A stretch of DNA of 64,000 nt from Sorangium cellulosum (GTDB taxonomy: Bacteria; Myxococcota_A; Polyangia; Polyangiales; Polyangiaceae), in NCBI RefSeq assembly GCF_002950945.1, contig NZ_CP012673.1, forward strand, positions 10,182,501-10,246,500, read 5' to 3'. Of the stretch, positions 54,407 to 63,700 are shown one piece after another. Numbering within the stretch: position 1 is the first letter of the stretch; each line of letters opens with the position of its first letter. The position numbers and the translations under genes were made by a program. Under the pieces are notes generated by a model. It worked only from the letters and a program-made list of their open reading frames with translations. It did not search any database and was not told where the DNA came from.

Positions 54407-55849
54407 CTACGCTCCGGCGATCTCGGCCACCGCGCGCTTGCCTGATTCGATGGCGCCCTGCATCCAGCCAAATTCGTGCGAGGTGTGCTCGCCTGCGAAG
54501 TGGACGCGCCCCTCGACCCGCCGGCTCACGGCGAAGGCCCAGAACTGGTCCGGTGGGAGGGCAGTCCATCCCCCGCCTGCCCACGGGTCCTCCGCCCAGA
54601 CGTGCTCGTGGAAGGCCGCCGTCTCGGCCTTGATCTCGGGGAAGATCGGCTCAATCCACCCGAGGAGCTCGCCGCGGCGCTGATCTGCCGGGAGAGCGGC
54701 GAACGCGTCGGCGTTGTCGCCCTGGAGGTACGCCATCAGCATCCCGGTCGGCCCGTCCTGGATGTTGCTGAAGTCCCATACCCGCTCAACCCCCGTGTCG
54801 GTCTTGACCATGTTCAGCCCGCCGAGCCCCTCCGCCTCCCAGAAGCGGGTGCCGGTCTGCACGTACGCGCGCGCGGCGTTGAGGAGCCCCATCTCGCGGA
54901 TCGCCCGCATCTTGTCGGCCGGGAACTCCGGCACGATCTCGACCTTCCGGAGCAGAGTGAACGGGATGGCGATGACCAGGTGGGTGGCCTCGAAGGACTC
55001 CGAGCTCCCCTTGTGATCCGCATAGACCTTGACCCCCGCGCTGCTGTGCTCGATCCGCTTCACCACCCGCTCGAGCAGCACCCGATCGCCGAGCTTCAGG
55101 GCCAGCCCCGCCGGGATCTGGTCGTTGCCGCCCCGGATCGCGGAGGTCTTGTTCCAGCCCCCGAGCAGGCTGAACTCCCCGAGCGCCGCCAGCGCGCTGA
55201 TGCGATCGCCTATCGTGCCGCCGTCCGCCCTCATGAGCCGGAGCCAGTCCTCCGTCGCGCCGGCCTGGGTGAAGAGCTCCGTCATCGTGATGGGGTCGTA
55301 TTTCATCAGCGCAGCAGCGGTGGGGAACGTCCCGTCCGCGATGCTGCCGATCTCGCCGAGCGCGGGACCGGCGTAATCAAACATCGCACCAAGGCCCTTC
55401 GCCTGCTCTGCTGGCGTGACATCGAGCGGCCAGGGCGCCCCCTCGACGTGCTTGAATCGTTTGCCCTTCAGGTAGTAGAGAGGCTCGCCAGGCGTGAACT
55501 CGATGAGCTCGAGGCCGAGCTCTACGGCATAACCGAGGGTGTGGTTGTGTACGTTGGGGATGCGCACCGCGCCGAGCTCGGCGTATTGACCCCCGTCAAA
55601 GCCCCGCCGGAGCGTGCGCACCCTCCCGCCGACCTCCGCCTGCGCCTCGAGGAGCTTCACCTCGATCCCCTTTTTCATGAGCTCGTACGCGGCCGTGAGC
55701 CCGGCGAGCCCGCCGCCCAGGACGAGCACCTTCGCAGGGGTGCCGACCGGAGCCTGTCCGGTCTCCTCTTCGCACCCGGGTAGCCATAGGCTCGCTCCGG
55801 CGGCCGGCAGGAGGGAGAGAAAGCGACGTCGGAGCAGGTTCGTCTTCAT
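54407..55849 (-). CDS. Flavin amine oxidase, secreted or lipid-anchored
   Basis: A 480-aa FAD-dependent amine oxidase of the monoamine/L-amino-acid oxidase family. The N-terminus has an RRR motif, a hydrophobic core and LPGC, so Tat export with lipid anchoring is likely. The dinucleotide fold KVLVLGGGLAGLTAAYELMKKG is followed by the second Gly-rich motif EVGGRVRTL. Substrate-side motifs RADGGTIGD and GGNDQIPAGLALKLGD follow, and the FAD-binding C-terminal block is GRVHFAGEHTSHEFGWMQGAIESGKRA. The likely reaction is oxidative deamination of an amine or amino acid, releasing hydrogen peroxide in the envelope. Monocistronic; substrate unknown. Confidence 0.88.
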   Translation of the reverse strand: MKTNLLRRRFLSLLPAAGASLWLPGCEEETGQAPVGTPAKVLVLGGGLAGLTAAYELMKKGIEVKLLEAQAEVGGRVRTLRRGFDGGQYAELGAVRIPNVHNHTLGYAVELGLELIEFTPGEPLYYLKGKRFKHVEGAPWPLDVTPAEQAKGLGAMFDYAGPALGEIGSIADGTFPTAAALMKYDPITMTELFTQAGATEDWLRLMRADGGTIGDRISALAALGEFSLLGGWNKTSAIRGGNDQIPAGLALKLGDRVLLERVVKRIEHSSAGVKVYADHKGSSESFEATHLVIAIPFTLLRKVEIVPEFPADKMRAIREMGLLNAARAYVQTGTRFWEAEGLGGLNMVKTDTGVERVWDFSNIQDGPTGMLMAYLQGDNADAFAALPADQRRGELLGWIEPIFPEIKAETAAFHEHVWAEDPWAGGGWTALPPDQFWAFAVSRRVEGRVHFAGEHTSHEFGWMQGAIESGKRAVAEIAGA

Positions 55850-56217
55850 TCTTCCGTTCTCCGTGAAAAGTACAGCGACGGCGTTTCAGCAACCATCCAT
55901 CCTCGACCGAGGACCTCTTTATGTCAACGCCCGCGACGCCTGGGCCGCGGCGGCCGCGCCGAGGACAACGAGCATGGAATCCCGGTGGTTTATCAGGAGT
56001 TACTCGTCATAACCGCTGGACATGGCAGGTGCGGCGATGCCCTCGCGTTCAAGGCCGCATCGGCTCTCACCGTCCCCTCCGGCTGTCCGCCAACCGTCCG
56101 GTCGACGCACAGCACCCGTCCAGCAGCCCGACCTTCTGATGCCCGGCCGCGTGGGTCGACCTCGGGCCGTGTGACGGATTGCGGACCCGGCTCCCCACGA
56201 TGCGCACTGCAGGCAAC
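55850..56217. other. Gene-free stretch
   Basis: Upstream of the amine oxidase (minus strand) and downstream of the integrase-like relic. No motif found. Confidence 0.4.
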
Positions 56218-56365
56218 CCTTCGCTTGCGCGCCGCCCTTGCAGAGGACGTCGACCGCCGCGATGACGTCGCGGAGCGCCCTGCCCTCGTGTACCGCAGCA
56301 CGCTCCAGCAAGGCGACGATCGCGTCGCGCGTGATGTTGCGTGAGGCGCGCAAGCGCGCCGTCAG
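56218..56365 (-). repeat. 148-bp direct repeat, copy 1 (integrase-like relic)
   Basis: Matches 59437-59584 with about a dozen differences. The minus-strand reading is LTARLRASRNITRDAIVALLERAA...ALRDVIAAVDVLCKGGAQAK. It abuts the 3' end of the haem-oxygenase-like gene and has lost everything after CKGGAQAK. Confidence 0.75.
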
Positions 56366-57204
56366 GTCTCGACGGTGACCCAACGCAGGAAGTCGAGCTC
56401 GACGAGGGCGATCTCGCGGACTCCCTCGAGAAGCCAGCGCTTGACGGTCTCCCGGGCCGCCCCGCCAGCGTAGTGGCGGAGCGCTCGATTCGCGCCGTCG
56501 ATCGCGGCCTCGAAATGCTCCGCGTCGGCCACCGTGTGGCGCTTGACCCAGTAATAGGCTGGATACATGACGCCGCCAACGTCCATCTCGGTACTCTGGA
56601 GGTGCTCGACGATGTCGGGGCGCCGCGTCTGGAAGAAGCGGTCGAAGATGGCGAACTCCTCGTCGGCCAGGAGCTCGGTGCCGAGATGAAAACCGAAGGC
56701 CCGGAACAGCTTCGCCTCGTCCTTCACCTGGTTGACGCCGTACCCCGCGAGGACCCTGGCGACGATCTCCCGGGTGGGCCGGTGCCCGAGGACGATCTCG
56801 TCGAGCCTCTCGTAGCTGACCCCCAGGTAGCGCGTGAGCGCCTTCAGCATGGCCTGCCCCAGCGCTCGATGCGTGCGGCGCATCTCGCGATCCCCGAACT
56901 CGTCGATGGCGCCGAAGAAGATGCTCGCCGCGACCTCCACGCCGTTGTCCGCGACCGCCGCGGGCTCCCCGGGGAGGCGGAAGAGATCCTGCCGGACCGA
57001 GAGCTCGCCGGCCAGGCTCGCCTGACTCCCCCCGAAGACGGAGGCGTAGTGAACGAAACGCGCCACCACCCGCAGCAGGTCCTCGCCCGCGGCCGCGCCC
57101 TCCAGGTGCTGCCTCAGCGCATCGAGCGAGACATTCCGGGCCAGGGCGTCCGCGATCTCCCTGCGCTCGATGGTCGTGACGCTCTCACCTTGCATGCGCG
57201 GCAT
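56362..57204 (-). CDS. Haem-oxygenase-like helical protein (putative metalloenzyme)
   Basis: A 280-aa all-helical protein. ATG 57204 follows GGGAGG by 5 bp. Blocks such as HLGTELLADEEFAIFDRFF, YYWVKRHTVADAEHFEAAIDGANRAL and LLEGVREIALVELDFL follow the pattern of the haem-oxygenase-like di-iron/iron redox family, in which Glu and His residues in these helices bind metal. The call is from pattern, not a diagnostic motif. The gene overlaps the SET-domain gene by 20 bp, so the two are translated together. It may oxidise a natural-product or peptide substrate; a cupin oxygenase and an NRPS are encoded nearby on the same strand. Confidence 0.6.
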   Translation of the reverse strand: MPRMQGESVTTIERREIADALARNVSLDALRQHLEGAAAGEDLLRVVARFVHYASVFGGSQASLAGELSVRQDLFRLPGEPAAVADNGVEVAASIFFGAIDEFGDREMRRTHRALGQAMLKALTRYLGVSYERLDEIVLGHRPTREIVARVLAGYGVNQVKDEAKLFRAFGFHLGTELLADEEFAIFDRFFQTRRPDIVEHLQSTEMDVGGVMYPAYYWVKRHTVADAEHFEAAIDGANRALRHYAGGAARETVKRWLLEGVREIALVELDFLRWVTVET

Positions 57205-57658
57205 GACTGCCTCCCACGGCGTGTGCGAGCCACTCGCTCATCATCTGCCTGATGTGAACATTGATGACATAGCGCCCGAGGATCTCGGGCGGGAGGAACT
57301 TGGCGCCTGCCACGAACCGGATGCACGCCGGCGCCCCGCAGCGGCAGGCGAAAGGCTCGCTCATCTCCCACTCGGTGCTGGGATAGAAGAAAGAGAGCTC
57401 TTCGCCCGGAACCACGCGCCGGGTTGCTCGGCACTCCAGCGATTCGACGTCGACGACGAGGTTCGGCGCGCAGGAGTGGTTCAAAGAGGCCACGCTGGGC
57501 ACCTCGAAGTGCCTGTCACGACCCGCTTGAATGCTCGTGCGCGTGGGCCTCTTCAGCACCGTGTAGTCGGACAGAGCACACACGACCGCGCCGGCGCCGA
57601 CATGCGACGTTGCGAGGAGCCGGGCGCCGGCGCCCGGCTGATAATCTGTTCGTATCAT
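57185..57658 (-). CDS. SET-domain protein with post-SET Cys motif
   Basis: A 157-aa minimal SET domain, the fold of S-adenosylmethionine-dependent lysine methyltransferases. It shows SVASLNHSCAPNLVVD (the NHSC.PN pseudoknot motif), VVPGEELSFFYP with the GEEL motif, and a post-SET-like CRCGAPACIR. The start MIRTDYQPG at 57658 is preceded at some distance by GGGAGGG. It is much shorter than eukaryotic enzymes, and the usual pre-SET part is absent. It overlaps the next gene by 20 bp. A perfect 22-bp GC-rich palindrome covers codons 7-14. It could methylate a protein partner; alternatively it serves a biosynthetic cluster. Confidence 0.78.
   Translation of the reverse strand: MIRTDYQPGAGARLLATSHVGAGAVVCALSDYTVLKRPTRTSIQAGRDRHFEVPSVASLNHSCAPNLVVDVESLECRATRRVVPGEELSFFYPSTEWEMSEPFACRCGAPACIRFVAGAKFLPPEILGRYVINVHIRQMMSEWLAHAVGGSHAAHAR
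57618..57639. promoter_or_regulatory. 22-bp perfect palindrome in the start of the SET gene
   Basis: agccgggcgcc followed by its exact complement ggcgcccggct, with no loop bases, within the first 14 codons. It could fold in the mRNA near the start codon or be bound by a dimeric protein. Chance in GC-rich coding DNA is possible. Confidence 0.35.
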
Positions 57659-57970
57659 TGAAAATGGCCCTCCCACCCTCGTGCGCGCGCAGCCTGCCGC
57701 ATGCACGGACAACGCATCCTCGCTCGCAGCGGTGAGCCGAGTCAAGAATCGATGGTGTAGAAATACAAAAGAGATGTACGGACCGCCGTGGTCGCGTGTT
57801 GCGTGTCGCGCACCATGTCAGCAGACGCTCGGTCCGACTGAACAAAGGCATCCTCCGGCGCAGGCGCTCAGGCAATCCACGTTGCCGTCCGCAAACCATG
57901 GAATGGAGGAGCACCTCGACGCGGCGGCTGCCGCAGCCCGCGGCACCTCAGGAGGCGGCCGGGACGCGCG
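57659..57970. other. Gene-free stretch upstream of the SET gene
   Basis: Between the SET gene and the PAS gene, both on the minus strand, so it should hold the SET operon promoter and the PAS terminator. The minus frame is open to 57745 but lacks family-like sequence. AT content rises near 57740-57780. Confidence 0.4.
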
Positions 57971-59182
57971 CTATCGGCGAACGCGGTCCGAGCTCGCCGG
58001 CTTGCTGTCCGAGCGGCGGGCGCGCGGGGTGGCCCCCTGCATGCACGCGAGCAGCGCGGTCCGCAGGTTGGGCAACGTCACCACCGAGGAGAGGTTCGTA
58101 TTGAGCTCGACGAAGCTTTGCGCCAGACCCGGCTGGATGCCCACGAGAATGCCGCGCGCGCCGAGCAGCTCCACCGCCCGCAGGATGCGCGCGAGGTGAT
58201 GAGCGATGGTGGCGTCCGTGGAGCCGACCGCGGTCAGATCGAGGATCACGTGGCGGCTCTGCCGCTGCACGACCGTCTGGAGCAGCCCCTCGGTGAGCTG
58301 GGCAGCGCGGTGCTCGTCGAGGGTACCGACGATCGGCAAGGTGACCACCCCATCCCAGACCTCGATGATGGGGAGCGAGAGATTGCGGATTTCCTGCTGT
58401 TGCTCGTCGATGATGCGGGTCTTCTCGCGCAGGTTCTCCTCGGTGAGCACGCGCTCGGTGACGTCCATCATGAAGCCCTCGAGCGCGAGCACCTGGCCGG
58501 CGTCGTCGTACACCCCGCGGCCGCGCTCGGAGACGTGCAGCACCTCCCCGGAAGCGTTGACGATGCGGTAGTCGATGAGGAACGGCGTCCTCGTGTCGAG
58601 GGCCGCCTGGACCTCGTCCCAGACATGCTGGCGATCCTCGGGGTGGATGAGCGCGGAGAATGTGACGCGCTTGCTGAGCAGGTCCTCCGGCGAGTGGCCG
58701 GTGAGCGTCTGGAAGCCCGCGCTCGCGTAGCTCGTCGTCCAGTCCGCGTCGTTGATGCAGCGGTAGACGAACCCCGGCAGGTTGTTGAGGAGCGCCTCCA
58801 CGGATCGCGCGCTCTCGCGGGCAGCCAGCTCGGCCGTGCGGCGCGCGGTGGCGTCGTGCGCGACCAGGCGGACCTTCTGCTCCTCCGGGAACGAAACGGC
58901 GCTCCACTCGAGCCACACGTCCGCCCTCCCCGGACGGACGACCCGCGCGTCGAACACAACCGCCTCCTGCCCCGCGGCGAGTTGCTGGAGCGCCTCGCGG
59001 AACCGCGGGCGATCTTCCGGGTGCAGGACGGCATCGAGCGACGAGACGCGAGCATCGCCGCTCGCGCCGCCGAGCACCCGCTCCCACGCAGGATTACCGG
59101 CGATCACCTGTCCGTCGAGGTGCACCACAAGGCACGCCTGTGGGAGAGAGAGGAAGAACCTGTCCATGTGCGTCGTATCCAT
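57971..59182 (-). CDS. PAS-PAS-STAS (RsbR-like) regulator
   Basis: A 403-aa cytoplasmic sensor. First PAS about 5-115 (LPQACLVVHLDGQVIAGNPAWERVLG), second PAS about 130-255 (NNLPGFVYRCINDADWTTSYASAGFQTLTGHSPEDLL...IHPEDRQ), a coiled linker (REKTRIIDEQQQEIR), then a STAS domain about 280-385 (VVTLPIVGTLDEHRAAQL, HVILDLTAVGSTDATIAHHLARI). RsbR-type proteins sit in stressosomes or control anti-sigma/kinase partners by phosphorylation of Ser/Thr in the STAS loop; here the loop offers Ser and Thr in GSTDAT. No partner kinase gene is adjacent. The start is the first ATG with PAS sequence following at once. Confidence 0.85.
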   Translation of the reverse strand: MDTTHMDRFFLSLPQACLVVHLDGQVIAGNPAWERVLGGASGDARVSSLDAVLHPEDRPRFREALQQLAAGQEAVVFDARVVRPGRADVWLEWSAVSFPEEQKVRLVAHDATARRTAELAARESARSVEALLNNLPGFVYRCINDADWTTSYASAGFQTLTGHSPEDLLSKRVTFSALIHPEDRQHVWDEVQAALDTRTPFLIDYRIVNASGEVLHVSERGRGVYDDAGQVLALEGFMMDVTERVLTEENLREKTRIIDEQQQEIRNLSLPIIEVWDGVVTLPIVGTLDEHRAAQLTEGLLQTVVQRQSRHVILDLTAVGSTDATIAHHLARILRAVELLGARGILVGIQPGLAQSFVELNTNLSSVVTLPNLRTALLACMQGATPRARRSDSKPASSDRVRR

Positions 59183-59349
59183 GACCCCACCGAGTACGCG
59201 GCCTTACAGAGCAAGGAGAGCGCGGTGGAGGTTGCGAGTCAATAGGACGAGGGCGTAGCCGGACGCCCCGTGCGCTTTCTGCTCCGAAGCCAGGACGGCG
59301 CGCGGTCTCGACGTCGCCCGCCACAACAGCCGCCCGCCCCCCTCCCCGA

Positions 59350-59650
59350 GCTGCACAGCGAGCTCGCCCGAGGGCCAGAGCTCGCCGAACTGCTGGAGGG
59401 TGACCTGCTTCGGCGCCGAGCCCGCGCCGGGGACTACCTTCGCTTGCGCGCCGCCCTTGCAGATGACGTCGACCGCCGCGATGACGTCGCGGAGCGCCCT
59501 GCCCTCGCGTGCCGCAGCACGCTCCAGCAAGGCGACCCTCGCGTCGCGCGTGACGTTGCGCGAGGCGCGCAGCCGCGCGGCCAGCTCGGCGGCGAGCTCC
59601 TTGCGCTGCTCGGCTTGCTGCTCGGTCAGCCTGGGATCGAGAGGGAAGCT
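59350..59650 (-). pseudogene. Tyrosine-recombinase-like N-terminal remnant
   Basis: The frame reads DPRLTEQQAEQRKELAAELAARL...SRNVTRDARVALLERAA...VICKGGAQAKVV...KQVTLQQFGELWPSGELA. The block TLQQFGELWPSGELA resembles the start of the core-binding domain of phage-type integrases (FGELWTSGELAR). It has no catalytic domain, and the sequence then degenerates. Positions 59437-59584 are repeated at 56218-56365. Family assignment is tentative. Confidence 0.45.
59437..59584 (-). repeat. 148-bp direct repeat, copy 2 (integrase-like relic)
   Basis: Same-strand partner of 56218-56365, 3.2 kb apart. The two copies enclose the haem-oxygenase-like, SET and PAS genes. Confidence 0.75.
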
Positions 59651-59735
59651 CTCACATCGACGGGCTGAGCGACGCCCTCGCTCGCCACCGCGCCGTCGTC
59701 GACGACGACGACCGCCTCCCCACCCATGGCACACA

Positions 59736-60650
59736 CTACGGATTGATGGGATTCAGGATCCTGTCCTGCATCACCTGCAGACACATGCGCTGCACCGCGG
59801 GACGCACACCCGCGTCGATCTCGCCGCACAGGGTGTCGAACGCATGGTGAATCTTGAGCAGGTCCGGAGTCATCCACCACGTGTTGACAGACACGCCGAA
59901 CGTGACCGTCTCGATGTGATGAAGCCAGCACACCGGGATGTACAACATGTCCCCAGGCTCGAGGATGGTCTCGTAGGCCCGCGCCTTGCGGAAGTTCGGG
60001 AATTGCTGCTCATCCACCTTCGTGAAATCCACGCGCGTGTGCCGGTCGTGCACAGTCCCGTTTCGATTGAAGTAGAGGTAATCGTGGTCCGCAGGCGAAA
60101 AAAGGAGGACCCTCTTCTTGCCGCGCAGCTGGAGGAGAAAGTTCTCTTCCGTGTCGTAATGAGCCACCGTGATGGTGCCCTCGCCGATCCAGGCGTACCG
60201 GTTGACCACGCACGCCTCCGGGGGAATCAAGGGCGACGTGGGCAGGTCCTCGAGGAGCGGGCCGAGCCGATCCGGAGGGCACTGGTAGATGTAACAACGC
60301 TCCCCCTTGGCGAGGATGGGATCGGAGCGCCGCCCGTGGAGCCGATCGAGATACTCGGAAAACGTCATCTCGAGGATCCGGAACTTCGAGGGATCCCACG
60401 GCCCCTTTCCCGTGGCGAACTGACCGTCGGCCGCCACCATGACCGGCAACATGACGTCGCCCAGGGATCGACGGAGCCCCTCGTCGGTGAGGCGCTCGGC
60501 GCATGTAGGCGGGATGGGGACACCCGTCAGGACGACGGGGCGCCCAGCGCGCAAGTTGCCGTACTGCTCCGCGAACTCCACATGCGACGACAAGACCGGT
60601 CGTCGCTCTATCTGGCCCGCGATCACGGGCCAATCCTTCAAAGTGGTCAT
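59736..60650 (-). CDS. JmjC-like cupin oxygenase (cupin_8)
   Basis: A 304-aa protein of the Fe(II)/2-oxoglutarate JmjC/FIH-like class. The metal triad is visible as AHYDTEEN (His164, Asp166) and PVCWLHHIETV (His244 or 245), with the family lead-in AWIGEGTITVAHYD and the strand LQLRGKKRVLLFSP. ATG 60650 follows AAAGGAG; a GTG at 60653 is less likely. It lies 65 bp downstream of the NRPS on the same strand, so co-transcription and a tailoring role (hydroxylation of the peptide or of a residue) are plausible. A protein hydroxylase is the alternative. The sequence lacks a signal peptide. Confidence 0.82.
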   Translation of the reverse strand: MTTLKDWPVIAGQIERRPVLSSHVEFAEQYGNLRAGRPVVLTGVPIPPTCAERLTDEGLRRSLGDVMLPVMVAADGQFATGKGPWDPSKFRILEMTFSEYLDRLHGRRSDPILAKGERCYIYQCPPDRLGPLLEDLPTSPLIPPEACVVNRYAWIGEGTITVAHYDTEENFLLQLRGKKRVLLFSPADHDYLYFNRNGTVHDRHTRVDFTKVDEQQFPNFRKARAYETILEPGDMLYIPVCWLHHIETVTFGVSVNTWWMTPDLLKIHHAFDTLCGEIDAGVRPAVQRMCLQVMQDRILNPINP

Positions 60651-60715
60651 CACAAACTCCTTTCCAATGTGTCAAGGTGCGCCCGTCCCGCTCGGGCCAG
60701 ACCCGCTGCCCCTCT

Positions 60716-63700
60716 TCATCGGAGCCGCGCCCGGATCGTTCGTGCGAGATCACCGAGGATGGGCGGCCTGAGGAGCCCATAATGATCGGTGGGGAAGGTC
60801 GTCCGACTCTTGACCGACCCGACGCCGCGCCATGACGCCTCCACGGCATCGATGCCTCGCCAGTGCGTCCTCTCCGAGAGGAAAAGGTGCAGCGGGATCT
60901 CGGACGATGTTCCGGGATGGTACTGCACGAGCGCGCGGCCGTTGGCATCGAAGATCTTCTCGAGCGACGCACGGAGCTCCGCGTCGAGCGTGGCGGCGCC
61001 CGGAAGGCTCCCCAGGAGGTCGTCGTCGAACGACGGGAGCATGTTGTTCTCGAAGTCACCGTCGATCACCAGAACGGTCGCGTCCTCCTGGTCGGCTTGG
61101 AGGATGCGAGCCATCTCGAATGCCACGAGGCTCCCGAACGACCAGCCCCCGAGCAGGTATGGCCCGGAGGGCTGAACCGCCCGGATCTCCTTCAGGTAAG
61201 CGCGCGCCATCGACGGGACGTCGGTCAGGATCTCTTCGCTGGCATCGAAGCCCGAGGCTTGCAATGCGTGCACCGCAAACCCCGTGAGCTCCGCGGCGAG
61301 GTCGCGGTAGCAAAAGACGCTGCCGCCGACCGGATGGACCAGGAAGAGAGGCGTCGCGTCGCCCTCGGCGCTCAGCCGCACGAGGAACCGCGGACGACCC
61401 ACCGGAGGTGCGCCGCTCGCAGCGCCCGACGTATCCCTCGGACGTGCTCCGCGCATCTCGAACTGCTGCGCGAGCTCGGAGGCCAGATCGGGAGCGGCCA
61501 GTCGGCCAAGGTGCTCGTGGATCGCGGCAGCCAGATGCTCGATCGTGCCAGACCGTAGGAGGAGGAACTGGATCGAGCGAGGCAGCGCGTGGCCCACGGC
61601 CTTTTCGATTCGCGACATCAGCTGCATGGCGCCCAGAGAGTGGCCCCCGAGCTCGAAGAAACTCTGGTTCACCCCGATGGGGCGAACACCGAGGACATCC
61701 TCCCAGGTACGCACGAGCAGTCGCTCAATCTCATCGCGCGGGGCGATCCGGGACACGCGCTGCGATTCCTCGGTCCCACCCGGATCGCCGAGCGCGATCA
61801 GCGCCTGTAGATCGCTCTCGCCGCTCGCCAGGCGTGGGAGCTCCGAGGCGATCCGGAACGAGGCGGGCAACATGTACGCAGGGAGCTTTTCTCCTAGAAA
61901 GGCGCGAAGCTCGGCGGCCGAAGGGGGATCACCGCGCGTCACCAGGTGGGCGACGAGGCGCGCCTCCGCCGGACCGGGGACCGCGACGACGGCCGCCTCT
62001 CGGACCCCGGGGTGCGCGGCGACAGCAGCCTCGATCGCACCGAGATCGACGCGATAACCGCGCAGATCGACCTGCCGGCGAGACCGACGGAGCTCCTCTG
62101 CGCCGGGGAGCGACAGCTCGCCCAGACGCACGTCCGAGCGCGTCGTCACCTGGTGCAGGAGCTCTCTGAAGAGGCGAGCGAACCTGACGATGGTGCCCTC
62201 GCCGAACATGTCGGTGGCGTACTCCCACTCGACATGGATCCCGCTCTCAGCCATCCGCACATTGAGCGAAAGGTCGAACTTCGACGTGCCGTGGCGCGCC
62301 GGGGCGGGCGAGAGAGAGAGCTCCCGCAGGCCGAGCACGTCCTGGGAGCGTCTGTCCCGCAAGGTCTCCTCGATCACGAGCATCGTCTGGAAGACGGGAT
62401 CGTGCGAAGGGTCGCGCTGGACGCGCAGCGCCTCGACGACACGCTCGAAGGGGACCTCGTGATGCTCGGCGAGCTCGAACGCGGCGGCCTGCAGCCGCTT
62501 TACGTAGTCGTCGAACGTCTCCTCGCCGTGTGGTCTCACGCGATGAGCCAGCGTGTTCACGAACAACCCCACCACGCCTTCCATCTCGGCCTGCGTGCGC
62601 CCCGCGTGCGGCGTGCCGACCACCACCTCGCGCTGACCGCCGAGGCGCGTGAGCAGCAAGCCGTAGGCCCCGAGCAGCGTCACGAACAGGGTCACACGCG
62701 CCCGCTGCGCGTACTGCTTCAGCGCGGAGCTCAGCTCCGGCCCAAGCTCCTGCTCGTACGTGTCGCCCGCGAAGCTCTTGACCGGCTTGCGCGGCCGGTC
62801 TGCCGGCAGCGACAGCACCGGCAGCTCTCCACCGAGGTAGTTACGCCAGTACGACAGGTGCTGGTCGATCACCTCTTCCGTCAGGCGCTCGCGCTGCCAG
62901 AACGCATAATCGATGTAGTCGTACGGCAGCTCCGCCCAGCTCGCGCGGCCTCCCCGCAGCCGGCTCGCGTACGCCTCCCCGAGCTCTCGCTCCAAGATCT
63001 CCACCGACCAGCCGTCCACGATCGCGTGATGAAATACCCACAGCAGCGTGTACTTCGGCCCCGGGCGCTCGAACAGCGTCGCCCGCACCAGCGGCTCTTC
63101 CGCATCCCCCACGCGGAACCCTCGACGCAGCTCGCGCTCCACCACCTCGCGTGCGCCCGACTCCCCCACGACCTCGTGCGCGAGCACGAGCGCTCCGGAC
63201 CCCTCGCGCTGGTAGGCTTCCCCATCGCTCTCCACGATACGAAGCCGCAGCGCCGTGTGACGCGCCATCACGTCGTCCAGCGCTCCGCGCAGGCAATCCA
63301 CGTCCACCCGGCCCTCGAGGTCCAGCACCAGCGCGACGTTGTAGGCCGCGTCTCCTCCTTCGAGCTTGCTCAGGAACCACATCCGCTCCTGCGCGTACGA
63401 GAGCGGATATCGCTCCGGCACCGGAACTGCGCCGCTCGCCCCCCAGGGTCGGTCCCGCGGGACCTTGCGCAGCGCGCGCGCGGCGCCGCCGCCGCCGCCG
63501 CTCGCTGCACTCATGAGCCGCCTCGACACCGCTCGGACCGTCGCCCCCTCCGCAAACTGCCGCAGCGTCAGCTCCACGCCGAACGTCTTCTGGAGACGAC
63601 CCAGCAATCGCAGGCTCTGAAGCGAGTTGCCTCCCGCCTCGAAGAAGTCGTCCTCGACGCCCAGCCTGCTCGCCTCGGTCCCCAGCACCTCGCTCCAGAG

